Positions 7,952 through 15,976 of a stretch of 35,449 bases of DNA are shown piece after piece (positions within the stretch are counted from its first letter, which is position 1; every line of letters begins with the position of its first letter). Position numbers and translations under genes: made by a program. The DNA comes from an uncultured Sphingomonadaceae bacterium (lineage in GTDB: Bacteria > Pseudomonadota > Alphaproteobacteria > Sphingomonadales > Sphingomonadaceae). The notes under the pieces were generated by a model. The model was not told where the DNA came from, made no database searches, and was given only the letters and a program-made list of their open reading frames with translations. Location of the stretch: the NCBI GenBank assembly GCA_937995515.1, contig CALKJZ010000007.1, forward strand, positions 76,004-111,452, given 5' to 3'.

Positions 7952-8736
7952 GCGGCTGCCATGGTCTCGTGCGGGGCCGGGCGCACCCGCACGCCGGCGG
8001 CGGCAAGCGCGGCCTTGGCATCCCGGATGCGGGCCTCGCCGAAGTGGAAGATCGAGGCCGCAAGCACCGCATCGGCGCCGCCGTCGCGCGCGCCTGCCAC
8101 CAGATCGGCCACGGTGCCCACCCCGCCGCTTGCGATCACCGGCACGCGCACCACAGCCTTGATCGCGCGCAGGAGGGCAAGGTCATAGCCCTCGCGTGTT
8201 CCGTCGCGGTCCATCGAGGTCACCAGCAGCTCGCCCGCGCCGGCCTCGGCCATCGCCCGGGCGTGGCAGAGCGCGTCGAGCCCGGTGGGCCTGCGGCCGC
8301 CGTGGGTCACGATTTCCCAGCGGTCCGGGTCCGTCTGGCGGGCATCGATGGCAACCGTGATGCACTGGGTTCCGAACCGCCTGGCGAGTGCCTCGACGAG
8401 ATCCGGCCGGTTGACGGCTGCGGTGTTGATCGAGACCTTGTCGGCGCCGGCGAGCAGCAGGTCGCGCACATCGTCGGCGGTGCGCACGCCGCCGCCCACC
8501 GTCAGCGGCAGGAAGCAGGTGGCCGCCGTGCGCGCCACGATGTCGAGCAGGGGGCCGCGGCCCTCGTGGCTTGCGCTGATGTCGAGGAACACCAGCTCGT
8601 CGGCCCCCTCAAGGTCGTAGCGGCGCGCGGCCTCCACCGGGTCGCCGGCATCGCGCAGGCCGAGGAAGCGCACCCCCTTTACCACCCGCCCGGCGGCGAC
8701 ATCGAGGCAGGGGATCACCCGCACGATGTCGCTCAT
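7948..8736 (-). CDS. hisF: Imidazole glycerol phosphate synthase cyclase subunit HisF
   Basis: A 262-residue TIM barrel with the HisF hallmarks: [16 protein letters not shown] at the N-terminus (catalytic Asp in CLDV), [33 protein letters not shown] (second catalytic Asp) and [13 protein letters not shown]. It uses ammonia from HisH to convert PRFAR into imidazole glycerol phosphate and AICAR. The start overlaps the hisA stop by 4 bp (8733-8736). Confidence 0.97.
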   Translation of the reverse strand: MSDIVRVIPCLDVAAGRVVKGVRFLGLRDAGDPVEAARRYDLEGADELVFLDISASHEGRGPLLDIVARTAATCFLPLTVGGGVRTADDVRDLLLAGADKVSINTAAVNRPDLVEALARRFGTQCITVAIDARQTDPDRWEIVTHGGRRPTGLDALCHARAMAEAGAGELLVTSMDRDGTREGYDLALLRAIKAVVRVPVIASGGVGTVADLVAGARDGGADAVLAASIFHFGEARIRDAKAALAAAGVRVRPAPHETMAAA

Positions 8737-9455
8737 GCCGCCGCCTCCAGCGCTGCGGGCAGCGAGAGGGTGCCCTCGTAGAGCGCCCGGCCGACGATCA
8801 CGCCATCAATGCCGGGGTGCGCCCGGAGCGTGCGGATGTCGGCGAGATCCCGCACCCCGCCGCTTGCGATCACCGGCAGGCCGGTTGCCGCGGCGAGCTC
8901 GGCGGTGGCTGCCGCATTGGCGCCCGTGAGCAGCCCGTCGCGCGCGATGTCGGTGAACAGCAGCGCGGCAACCCCGGCATCGCGGAACCTGAGCCCGAGC
9001 TCGGTGGCTGCCATGTCCGAGACATCGGCCCAGCCGTGGGCGGCCACGCGGCCCCCGAGCGCATCGACGGCCACCACGATCCGGCCGGGGAAGGCGCGTG
9101 CGGCAGCGCGAACGAGCTGCGGGTCCGCAAGCGCTGCCGAGCCGATGACGACCCGCGCAGCACCGCGCTCCAGCCAGTGCTCGACGGCGGCCATGCTGCG
9201 CACACCGCCGCCGACCTGCACCTCAGCCGGCGTGGCGGCAAGGATCGCCTCCACGGCTGCGCCATTGCGGCTTTCGCCGGCAAAGGCGCCATCGAGGTCC
9301 ACGACATGCAGCCAGCCGGCCCCTGCGGCCGCAAAGGCCAGGGCCGTCTCGACCGGGGCGGAGCCATAGACCGTTGCCTCCGCCATGCGCCCGCCGGCAA
9401 GCCGCACCACCTGCCCCTCCTTCAGGTCGATGGCGGGAAAAAGGGTGAAGGCCAT
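8733..9455 (-). CDS. hisA: ProFAR isomerase HisA
   Basis: A 240-residue TIM barrel, paralogous to HisF. It has [14 protein letters not shown] at the N-terminus (catalytic Asp), [33 protein letters not shown] (second catalytic Asp) and [13 protein letters not shown]. It isomerises ProFAR to PRFAR. The start at 9455 is chosen because it overlaps the hisH stop as TGATG; another ATG at 9467 would add four residues. hisF follows with a 4-bp overlap. Confidence 0.96.
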   Translation of the reverse strand: MAFTLFPAIDLKEGQVVRLAGGRMAEATVYGSAPVETALAFAAAGAGWLHVVDLDGAFAGESRNGAAVEAILAATPAEVQVGGGVRSMAAVEHWLERGAARVVIGSAALADPQLVRAAARAFPGRIVVAVDALGGRVAAHGWADVSDMAATELGLRFRDAGVAALLFTDIARDGLLTGANAAATAELAAATGLPVIASGGVRDLADIRTLRAHPGIDGVIVGRALYEGTLSLPAALEAAA

Positions 9456-10066
9456 CAGGGCCGCCATGCCAGAAAGCGGCCGAGGAGGGCGAGCCCGTCG
9501 GCCTGGCTCTTCTCCGGGTGGAACTGGACGCCCAGCATGTTGGCCCGCGCCACGGCTGCCACCACCGGCCCGCCATAGTCGGTCCACGCCGCGACATCGG
9601 CCGGATCGGAGGCGACAAGGCGGAAGGAGTGGACGAAATAGGCCCAGCCGGAGGCAATCGGCCCGGCGGCGGTCGTCCGCACCTCGCGCCAGCCAATGTG
9701 CGGGATGGCAAGGGCGGGGTTTCCGGGCGCAAGCCGCACCACCTTGCCTCCGATCCAGCCGAGGCCCCTGTGCCGGCCGAACTCGTGCCCTTCCTCGGCC
9801 ATGAGCTGCATGCCGACACAGATGCCAAGGAACGGGACGGCCCGCCGGTGCACCGCCGTCTCAAGCGCCTCGACCATGCCGGGGCGCATGCGCAGCGCCT
9901 CGATGCAGGCGCCATAGGCGCCAACGCCGGGCAGGATCAGCCGGTTGGCGGCTGCGACCTCCAGAGGGTCGCCGGTGACCCGCACGTCCGTCTCGCCGGC
10001 TGCGTGCAGCGCATTGGCCACAGAGCGCAGGTTGCCGGCGCCATAGTCGACAACGACCGTGCTCAC
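9455..10066 (-). CDS. hisH: Imidazole glycerol phosphate synthase glutaminase subunit HisH
   Basis: A 203-residue class I glutamine amidotransferase. It has [17 protein letters not shown] at the N-terminus, the nucleophile Cys in [14 protein letters not shown], and the His-Glu pair in [10 protein letters not shown]. It supplies ammonia to HisF. Translation starts with GTG at 10066, which overlaps the hisB stop as GTGA. No in-frame ATG gives a proper N-terminus: the longer open frame upstream is antisense-like read-through of hisB. Confidence 0.96.
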   Translation of the reverse strand: MSTVVVDYGAGNLRSVANALHAAGETDVRVTGDPLEVAAANRLILPGVGAYGACIEALRMRPGMVEALETAVHRRAVPFLGICVGMQLMAEEGHEFGRHRGLGWIGGKVVRLAPGNPALAIPHIGWREVRTTAAGPIASGWAYFVHSFRLVASDPADVAAWTDYGGPVVAAVARANMLGVQFHPEKSQADGLALLGRFLAWRP

Positions 10067-10659
10067 GCGCCGCCCAGTGTGCCCTTGGTCGAGGGAATGG
10101 CACTGGCCTCGCGCGGGTCGATGGCGATCGCGCTGCGGAGCGCGCGGGCAAGCCCCTTGAAGCAGCTCTCGACGATATGGTGGTTGTTGCGCCCGTAGAG
10201 GGTCTCGACATGGAGCGTGAGGCCGCCCGCCTGCGCGAGGGCCTGGAAGAACTCGCGGAAGAGCTCGCTGTCCATCTCGCCGAGCCTCGGCTGCGAGAAG
10301 GCGGTGTTCCACACCAGCCACGGCCGCCCGGAGATGTCGAGCGCCACCCGTGTCAGCGTCTCGTCCATCGGCACATAGGCATGGCCATAGCGGGCAATCC
10401 CCGCCCGGTCCCCGAGCGCCCGTGCAAGCGCGCCCCCCAGCGCAAGCCCGGTATCCTCCACCGTGTGGTGGGCATCGATGTGAAGATCGCCCCTGGTTTC
10501 GACCTCGAGATCGATGAGGCTGTGCCGGGCCAGCTGGTCGAGCATGTGGTCGAAAAAGCCGATGCCGGTCGAAATGGTGCGAATACCCGTCCCGTCGAGG
10601 TTCAGGCGCACGCGGACGTCGGTTTCGCTCGTGGTGCGGCAAAGGGTGGCGGTGCGCAT
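10063..10659 (-). CDS. hisB: Imidazoleglycerol-phosphate dehydratase HisB (monofunctional)
   Basis: A 198-residue IGPD with the metal-binding motifs [14 protein letters not shown] and the later [17 protein letters not shown], plus [18 protein letters not shown]. It lacks the histidinol-phosphatase half seen in enterobacterial HisB, which is usual for alphaproteobacteria. It is the first gene of the hisB-hisH-hisA-hisF-hisE-HIT unit, in which every junction overlaps by 1-4 bp. It lies 69 bp downstream of rmuC on the same strand; no attenuator-like His-rich leader peptide is visible there. Confidence 0.97.
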   Translation of the reverse strand: MRTATLCRTTSETDVRVRLNLDGTGIRTISTGIGFFDHMLDQLARHSLIDLEVETRGDLHIDAHHTVEDTGLALGGALARALGDRAGIARYGHAYVPMDETLTRVALDISGRPWLVWNTAFSQPRLGEMDSELFREFFQALAQAGGLTLHVETLYGRNNHHIVESCFKGLARALRSAIAIDPREASAIPSTKGTLGGA

Positions 10660-10728
10660 GGGGTCTTCGATCCGGTCCGGGATATGTGCCCGGGCTATAG
10701 CAGCGGCGGGCCCTGCGGCAAGGCGGGC

Positions 10729-12159
10729 CTAGCCGCCCCCGCCCCCGGCCGGCGGCAGGAGTTCGGGCCGGCTGATGGGCCGCACCCCGGCCTCAACGGC
10801 GCGCAGCTCCGGCAGCACCTTCCTGCCCGGTTCCACGCCCAGTTCGGTGAACCGCCGCGCCTTGGCGAGCACCCGCATTTCGAGCGAGCCGATGAAATCG
10901 TTGTAGGCGCCTGCCGCCTGGCCGATATTCTGGCCGACCCGGGAGATGTGGTCGGCCATGACGACGAGCGACTGGTAGAGGTCGGAGCCGAGTGCGGCCA
11001 CCTGCCTTGCCTCCTCGGCCATGGTCTCCTGCCGCCACACCATGGCCACCACGCGCGCAATCGCAAGGAGGTTCGTGGGGCCTGCGAGCAGGATGCGCTG
11101 GTCGAGCGCCCAGGACAGGAGGTCGAGATCCTGCTCGAGCGCTGCGGAAAGGAAGTTTTCGCCCGGAAGAAACATCACCACAAAGTCCGCCGCAGCTGCG
11201 AACTGCGTCCAATAGGCTTTCTCGGCGAGACCCCGCGCGTGGGTACGAACGGCGGCCGCATGCTTCTTGAGGAGATCGGTGCGCGCGGCATCGTCTGCGG
11301 CGTCCGAGGCCGCGAGAAAATGCTGCAGCGAGCATTTGGAATCGATGACCAGCTCGCGCCCGCCCGGCAGTCGGATGATGGCATCCGGGCGCCTGCCCGC
11401 GCCGTCCTCGTCTTTCGCATGCGCCTGCAGGACAAAGTCGATCCCCTCTCGCAGGCCGGCCATTTCCATGACATTGCGCAGCTGGGCCTCGCCCCACGCG
11501 CCCGACGCGCGGGCCGAGGAGCGAAGCGCCGCCACGATTCGCCCGGCCTCGGCGCGAACCGCCTCCTGCCCCTGCGCCACGGCCGACAGCTGCTGGGCGA
11601 GACTGCCATAGGCCTGCTCCCGCTTCTGCTCGAGCGCCTTCAGCTCCGTCTCGTAGCGCCCGAGCGTTTCCCGCATCGGCGCAATCAGGTCGGAAAGCGC
11701 CTGCCGGCTCGTTGTCAGCCCCTTTTCGACTTCGGCGCGGTGCAGCTCGAGCGTCTGGGTGGCCTGCTCGGCGAAGCTCTGCTGGGCACGCGCCAGCACA
11801 TCGGCTGCAAGGCGCTGGAACTCCTCGCGCAGGTGGCGGAGCTGGGCCTCGTGCGCACGGTCCCGCTCGGCCTGCGTGGCCTCGCGCGCGGCAAGCGCGG
11901 CGCCAAGCTCCGCGGCCCGGCGCGCCTCGGCCTCGAGTGCGGCCAGCTGCGGCCGCAGCTGGCCAAGCTCGGCCTCCTGCGCTGCGCGCGCTTCCCGCAG
12001 CCGCCCGGCCTCGCCGCGTGCCTCCTCCAGCTGCGGCCTGACCGCGGCAAGCTCCCGACGGGCAGCCGCAAGCGGACGCCCCCAGCCGAGAAAGGCGAGG
12101 AGGAGCGCAAGAAGCGCCGCAGCGAGCGCCGCTGCCAGGGGAAGAAGGGCCTCGTCCAT
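10729..12159 (-). CDS. rmuC: DNA recombination protein RmuC
   Basis: A 476-residue RmuC-family protein. An N-terminal membrane helix (residues ~5-27) is followed by a long Ala/Glu/Arg-rich coiled coil (~30-200). The RmuC domain then shows GAWGEAQLRNVMEMAGL, RPDAIIRLPGGRELVIDSKC and VVMFLPGENFLSAAL. The C-terminal domain has a nuclease-like PD-(D/E)XK core and the family limits DNA rearrangements and inversions. It is divergent from the SMP-30-like gene (117 bp between). The C-terminal ~20 residues are Gly/Pro-rich. Confidence 0.93.
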   Translation of the reverse strand: MDEALLPLAAALAAALLALLLAFLGWGRPLAAARRELAAVRPQLEEARGEAGRLREARAAQEAELGQLRPQLAALEAEARRAAELGAALAAREATQAERDRAHEAQLRHLREEFQRLAADVLARAQQSFAEQATQTLELHRAEVEKGLTTSRQALSDLIAPMRETLGRYETELKALEQKREQAYGSLAQQLSAVAQGQEAVRAEAGRIVAALRSSARASGAWGEAQLRNVMEMAGLREGIDFVLQAHAKDEDGAGRRPDAIIRLPGGRELVIDSKCSLQHFLAASDAADDAARTDLLKKHAAAVRTHARGLAEKAYWTQFAAAADFVVMFLPGENFLSAALEQDLDLLSWALDQRILLAGPTNLLAIARVVAMVWRQETMAEEARQVAALGSDLYQSLVVMADHISRVGQNIGQAAGAYNDFIGSLEMRVLAKARRFTELGVEPGRKVLPELRAVEAGVRPISRPELLPPAGGGGG

Positions 12160-12276
12160 GGCGGAACATTAGGCGAACAAACCGGGCCTGCCAAGCCGCC
12201 CGGGGGCCCAGCTGCCGGTCGCCGCTTGCACAAGCGCCCATCCACGCCGATGATGCCCTCCGGGAGGTCCGTGCAG

Positions 12277-13197
12277 ATGTCTGACGAAACGCTCTGGGCC
12301 GACGGCCTTGCCTTTCCGGAAGGTCCGGTGATGTGCGACGACGGCTCATGCCTCCTTGTCGAGATTGCAGCCGGGCGGGTCACGCGTGTCCACGCGGACG
12401 GACGCAAGGAGACGGTTGCAACTCCGGGCGGCGGCCCCAATGGCGCAGCCCTCGGACCCGATGGCGCGCTCTATGTCTGCAACAACGGCGGTTTCGCGTG
12501 GAGCGAGGTGGGCGGCCTCAGGATCCCCGGCCACCAGGCCCCCGATTACGAGACCGGGCGCATCGAGCGGATCGACCTTGCAACCGGCCGCGTCGACCGG
12601 CTCTACGACAGCTGCGACGGCCACCGCCTGTGCGGTCCCAACGACATCGTGTTCGATTCCGAGGGCGGTTTCTGGTTCACCGACCTCGGCAAGACCCGCC
12701 ATCACGACCGCGACCAGGGCGGCCTCTTCTATGCCCGTCCCGACGGCAGCGGCATCCGGGCGGCGGTCTATCCGCTCGATGGCCCGAACGGGGTTGGCCT
12801 CTCGCCCGATGGGCGCACCGTCTATGTGGCGCTCACCTGGCAGCGGCTGCTGCTGGCCTTCGACATCACCGGCCCGGGCGAGGTCGCGCCCGCAGCGCTC
12901 GAGGCCGTGCCGGGCCGCGCGGTCGCAAGCTTCCCCGGGCGGGTGATGCTCGATTCGCTGGCGGTGCTCGAGTCCGGCCGGGTGGCGGTTGCAACGCTGG
13001 TGGAGGCGCCCGGTATCGCGACCGTCGACCCGCAGACCGGCGACTTTGCCGTGCGCGCCTTCGATGATCTTCTGACCACCAACATCGCATTTGGCGGCCC
13101 GGACATGCGCGATGCCGCCGTGTGTCTTTCCACCTCCGGCCGGCTGATGCGGGTTCGCTGGCCCGAGCCGGGGCTGCGCCTGCATTTTTCCCGATGA
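12277..13197 (+). CDS. SMP-30/gluconolactonase-like beta-propeller hydrolase
   Basis: A 306-residue SMP-30/gluconolaconase/LRE-like protein. It opens with LAFPEGPVM (metal-binding Glu), then shows GGGPNGAALGPDGALYVCNN, CGPNDIVFDSEGGFWFTDLG and DGPNGVGLSPDGRTVYVALT, the repeat pattern of this six-bladed propeller with its divalent-metal ligands. Such enzymes hydrolyse lactones such as aldonolactones; the substrate is not clear. A GGGAGG ribosome site precedes ATG 12277. The open frame extends far upstream but is antisense to rmuC and hisB there. The stop overlaps the xerD start as ATGA, an unusual pairing. Confidence 0.88.
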   Translation: MSDETLWADGLAFPEGPVMCDDGSCLLVEIAAGRVTRVHADGRKETVATPGGGPNGAALGPDGALYVCNNGGFAWSEVGGLRIPGHQAPDYETGRIERIDLATGRVDRLYDSCDGHRLCGPNDIVFDSEGGFWFTDLGKTRHHDRDQGGLFYARPDGSGIRAAVYPLDGPNGVGLSPDGRTVYVALTWQRLLLAFDITGPGEVAPAALEAVPGRAVASFPGRVMLDSLAVLESGRVAVATLVEAPGIATVDPQTGDFAVRAFDDLLTTNIAFGGPDMRDAAVCLSTSGRLMRVRWPEPGLRLHFSR

Positions 13198-14105
13198 CGG
13201 AGCTTGCCGACAGCCGCACGATCGCGCTGTTCCTCGACATGATGGCGGCCGAACGCGGCGCGTCGGCGAACACCCTTGCGGCCTATGCCCGCGATCTTGC
13301 CGATGCCTCCCGGCGGCTCGGCGGCCGGCTTGGCGCGGCCGAACCCTCCGAGCTTGCCGGGTTGCTTGGCCAGTGGATGGGCCTCGCGCCGGCCAGCGTG
13401 GCGCGCCGCCGCTCCGCGCTCCGGCAGTTCTTTGCCTTCCTCCATGCCGAGGGCCTGCGCGATTCGAACCCCGCGCTCCAGCTTGCGCCGCAGAAGCTGG
13501 CCCGGCCGCTGCCGCGCACCCTTTCGGTCGCCGAGGTCGATTGCCTGTTCGAGGCGCTGGCCGCGCTCGAGGCCGAATCGCCCGGCCCGCGCACCGTGCG
13601 GCTCCGCGCGCTCGTCGAGCTCCTCTATGGCTCGGGGCTTCGCGCAAGCGAGCTCGTCGGCCTGCCGCGCGCGGCGATCCGCCCGGGCCAGCCCTATGCC
13701 ATCGTGCGCGGCAAGGGCGGCAGGGAGCGGCTGGTCCCGGTCTCCGAAAAGGCGCTTGCCGCAGCCCTTCTCCAGCAGGCGCTCGTGCCGAAACCCTGCC
13801 CCTTCCTGTTTCCCGCACGCAGCGGGGCGGGCCATTTGTCGCGCGTGGCGCTCTTCCAGCAGCTGCGGGCGCTTGCGGCCCGCGCCGGGCTCGACCCGGC
13901 GCGGGTGAGCCCGCATGTGCTGCGTCACGCCTTCGCCACCCACATGCTGGCGCGCGGCGCAGACTTGCGGGTGCTGCAGACCCTGCTCGGCCACGCCAGC
14001 ATCGCCACCACCGAAATCTACACCCATGTGGCGACAGACCATCTGGTCGAGGCGGTCAGCCGCGGGCATCCGCTGGCACGGATGGCGCGGCAGGATGCGT
14101 CCTGA
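13194..14105 (+). CDS. xerD: Tyrosine recombinase XerD-like
   Basis: A 303-residue site-specific tyrosine recombinase, full length for XerC/XerD. It has an N-terminal SAM-like core-binding domain (~8-95). The catalytic domain shows R150 (GSGLRASELVGL), K174 (GKGGRER), H241-X2-R244 (HVLRHAFATHML), H267 (LLGHASIATTEIYTHV) and nucleophile Y276. It resolves chromosome dimers at dif with a XerC partner not seen here. I prefer XerD over XerC on overall look, but this is not certain. The ATG overlaps the stop of the SMP-30-like gene. There is no att site or phage gene nearby, so it looks like housekeeping rather than an integrase. Confidence 0.88.
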   Translation: MTELADSRTIALFLDMMAAERGASANTLAAYARDLADASRRLGGRLGAAEPSELAGLLGQWMGLAPASVARRRSALRQFFAFLHAEGLRDSNPALQLAPQKLARPLPRTLSVAEVDCLFEALAALEAESPGPRTVRLRALVELLYGSGLRASELVGLPRAAIRPGQPYAIVRGKGGRERLVPVSEKALAAALLQQALVPKPCPFLFPARSGAGHLSRVALFQQLRALAARAGLDPARVSPHVLRHAFATHMLARGADLRVLQTLLGHASIATTEIYTHVATDHLVEAVSRGHPLARMARQDAS

Positions 14106-14142
14106 GCGGGCGCCTGCCGCCTGCACAGCCGCCTGCACTCGG

Positions 14143-14166
14143 GCGCACATGGGAGCGCACATGGGA
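14143..14166 (+). repeat. 12-bp tandem duplication at the PKS start
   Basis: GCGCACATGGGA occurs twice head to tail (14143-14154 and 14155-14166). With the true start this puts three in-frame ATGs at 14149, 14161 and 14173, 12 bp apart, with a GGGAG block before the second and third. Confidence 0.85.
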
Positions 14167-14172
14167 GAGAGC

Positions 14173-15240
14173 ATGACGATTGCCCATATCAACCGCATTG
14201 CAAGCGCCGTGCCGCCCTATGATGTGCACGCGGCCTTCGAGCGTTTTGTCGATGCGCGCCTTGAGGGCCGCCGCGAGCAGGCCCTGTTCCGCCGGCTCGC
14301 GCGCCGCTCGGGCATCGAGCACCGCTGGTCGAGCTTCCAGCCGGTCACCAACCCCGATGGCTTCGTCGCGGATGCCGAGGGCTTCTATGCACCCGGCGCC
14401 TTCCCGTCCACGGCGCGCCGGATGCAGCGCTATGCCGATGTGGCGCCCGCCCTCGCCGAAGAGGCGGCACGCCGCCTTGCGGGCGATCTTACCTCCGTCA
14501 CCCACCTGGTGGTGGCCTCGTGCACCGGCTTCATGGCTCCCGGGCTCGACCAGCTGCTGGTCCGCCGGCTCGGCCTCGATCCGGGGGTCGAGCGCACCGT
14601 CGTCGGCTACATGGGCTGCTATGCCGCCGTGAACAGCCTGCGCCTTGCGCATCATTTCGTCCGCTCCGACCCGGCCGCGCAGGTGCTGGTGGTAAATCTC
14701 GAGCTGTGCACGCTCCACTTCCAGGATACGGACGAGGTGGAAAAACTGCTCTCGATGCTGCTGTTCGGCGATGGCGCCTCGGCGGCACTGGTGAGCGCGG
14801 CGCCCGAAGGCCTGGCGCTTTGCGACTTCCTGAGCCTCGCCCTGCCCGGGAGCGAGGGGCTCATAACCTGGGACATCGGCGACACCGGCTTTCACATGCA
14901 CCTGTCGGGCGAGGTGCCGCGCCGGATCGGGCAGGCGCTCGAAGGCCCGGCGGCCGCCGGGCTGCTGCGGCACCGCCCGGCCGATTCCTTTCCGCTGATG
15001 GCCGTGCACGCCGGCGGGCGTGCCATCCTCGATGCGGTGGAGACGGGCCTCGCGCTCGGGCAGGGCGCGCTCGACAGGTCGCGCGCCATCCTGCGCGAGT
15101 TTGGCAACATGTCGTCGGCGACCCTCATGTTCGTGCTCGAGCGGATCCTCGGCGAACCGGGCGGCGCGGGCGACGAGGGGCTCGCCATGGCCTTCGGGCC
15201 CGGCATGGCCTGCGAGACCTTCACCTTCCGCAAGCGCTGA
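14173..15240 (+). CDS. Type III polyketide synthase (chalcone/stilbene synthase-like)
   Basis: A 355-residue type III PKS with its triad in place: Cys117 (VVASCTGFMAPG), His279 (MAVHAGGRAILDA) and Asn312 (EFGNMSSATLMFV). It also has GYMGCYAAVNSLRLA and a C-terminal AFGPGMACETF in place of the usual GFGPG loop. Such homodimeric enzymes extend a starter acyl-CoA with malonyl-CoA to pyrones or phenols. ATG 14173 is preferred (ribosome site GGGAGAGAGC); ATGs at 14161 and 14149 are in frame and follow a 12-bp tandem repeat. A methyltransferase and a flavoprotein follow at once, giving a candidate biosynthetic trio. Starter and product cannot be read from sequence. Confidence 0.95.
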   Translation: MTIAHINRIASAVPPYDVHAAFERFVDARLEGRREQALFRRLARRSGIEHRWSSFQPVTNPDGFVADAEGFYAPGAFPSTARRMQRYADVAPALAEEAARRLAGDLTSVTHLVVASCTGFMAPGLDQLLVRRLGLDPGVERTVVGYMGCYAAVNSLRLAHHFVRSDPAAQVLVVNLELCTLHFQDTDEVEKLLSMLLFGDGASAALVSAAPEGLALCDFLSLALPGSEGLITWDIGDTGFHMHLSGEVPRRIGQALEGPAAAGLLRHRPADSFPLMAVHAGGRAILDAVETGLALGQGALDRSRAILREFGNMSSATLMFVLERILGEPGGAGDEGLAMAFGPGMACETFTFRKR

Positions 15241-15250
15241 GAGGCCGGCC

Positions 15251-15976
15251 ATGGCAGGCTGGCCCGATTTCCGCAGCCGCGCCACCGAGCCGGAGCGGAT
15301 GGACACGGAGCCTGTCTCCGACGCCGAGCTTGCCGCCTGCCTTGCCGATCTCGAGACGGTCAACCGCCTCACCCGTGCGACGCCGCCGACCCTCGGCTTT
15401 CTCGAGGCGCTCACCCGTGGCTGGCCGGCTGGTCTACCGCTGCGGGTGCTCGACGTGGGCGTGGGGCAGGGCGGCATGCTGCGCGCCATCCACCGATGGG
15501 CAACAGCGCGCGGCCTCGTGCCCCAGCTCGTCGGCCTCGATCTCAACCCCCAGTGCCTTGCGGCCGCGCGCGCGGCCACCCCGCCCGGCATGGCGATCGA
15601 TTGGGTCGAGGCGGATGCGCTCGCCTTTTCGCCCGAACACCCGCCGCACGCCATCGTCACCAGCCTGTTCATGCATCATCTCGACGACCGGCAGGTGGTG
15701 CGCTTCCTGCGCTGGCAGGAGGAGACCGCCAGCCACGGCTGGTTCGTGAACGATCTCCACCGGCACTGGTTCGCCTGGGGCGGCTTCTGGCTGCTCGCGC
15801 GCGTGGCGATGTGGCACCCGCTGGTCCGCCATGATGGCCCGCTCTCGGTACGCCGCGCCTTCGTGCGGCCCGAATGGGAGCGGCTTCTGGCCGAGGCGGG
15901 AATCCGGGGCGCAACCCTCAGCTGGCACCTGCCGTTCCGCCTGTGCGTGGGGCGGCTGAAGCAGCCCGCGCCATGA
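15251..15976 (+). CDS. SAM-dependent methyltransferase of the type III PKS cluster
   Basis: A 241-residue class I methyltransferase. The SAM-binding motif I is VLDVGVGQGGMLRAI (residues ~66-80), followed by the acidic end of strand 2 (VGLDLNPQC) and motif IV TSLFMHHLDD. A segment NDLHRHWFAWGGFWLLARV then gives a hydrophobic patch that may meet a lipid-like substrate. It begins 10 bp after the PKS stop, and its stop overlaps the flavoprotein start (ATGA). O- or C-methylation of the polyketide is the likely job, inferred from this neighbourhood. Confidence 0.88.
   Translation: MAGWPDFRSRATEPERMDTEPVSDAELAACLADLETVNRLTRATPPTLGFLEALTRGWPAGLPLRVLDVGVGQGGMLRAIHRWATARGLVPQLVGLDLNPQCLAAARAATPPGMAIDWVEADALAFSPEHPPHAIVTSLFMHHLDDRQVVRFLRWQEETASHGWFVNDLHRHWFAWGGFWLLARVAMWHPLVRHDGPLSVRRAFVRPEWERLLAEAGIRGATLSWHLPFRLCVGRLKQPAP

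Noticed and set aside
10177-12276. Upstream 700 codons of the open frame leading into the SMP-30-like gene
   Set aside because: This part is antisense to hisB and rmuC, both clear genes, and its translation shows no domain. High GC keeps the frame open.
13460-13480. tRNA T-loop-like sequence GATTCGAACCCC
   Set aside because: It lies inside xerD and no cloverleaf can be drawn around it on either strand.
13194-14105. Phage or genomic-island integrase
   Set aside because: Length, motifs and coupling to a metabolic gene fit XerC/XerD, and there is no tRNA, attachment repeat or phage gene nearby.
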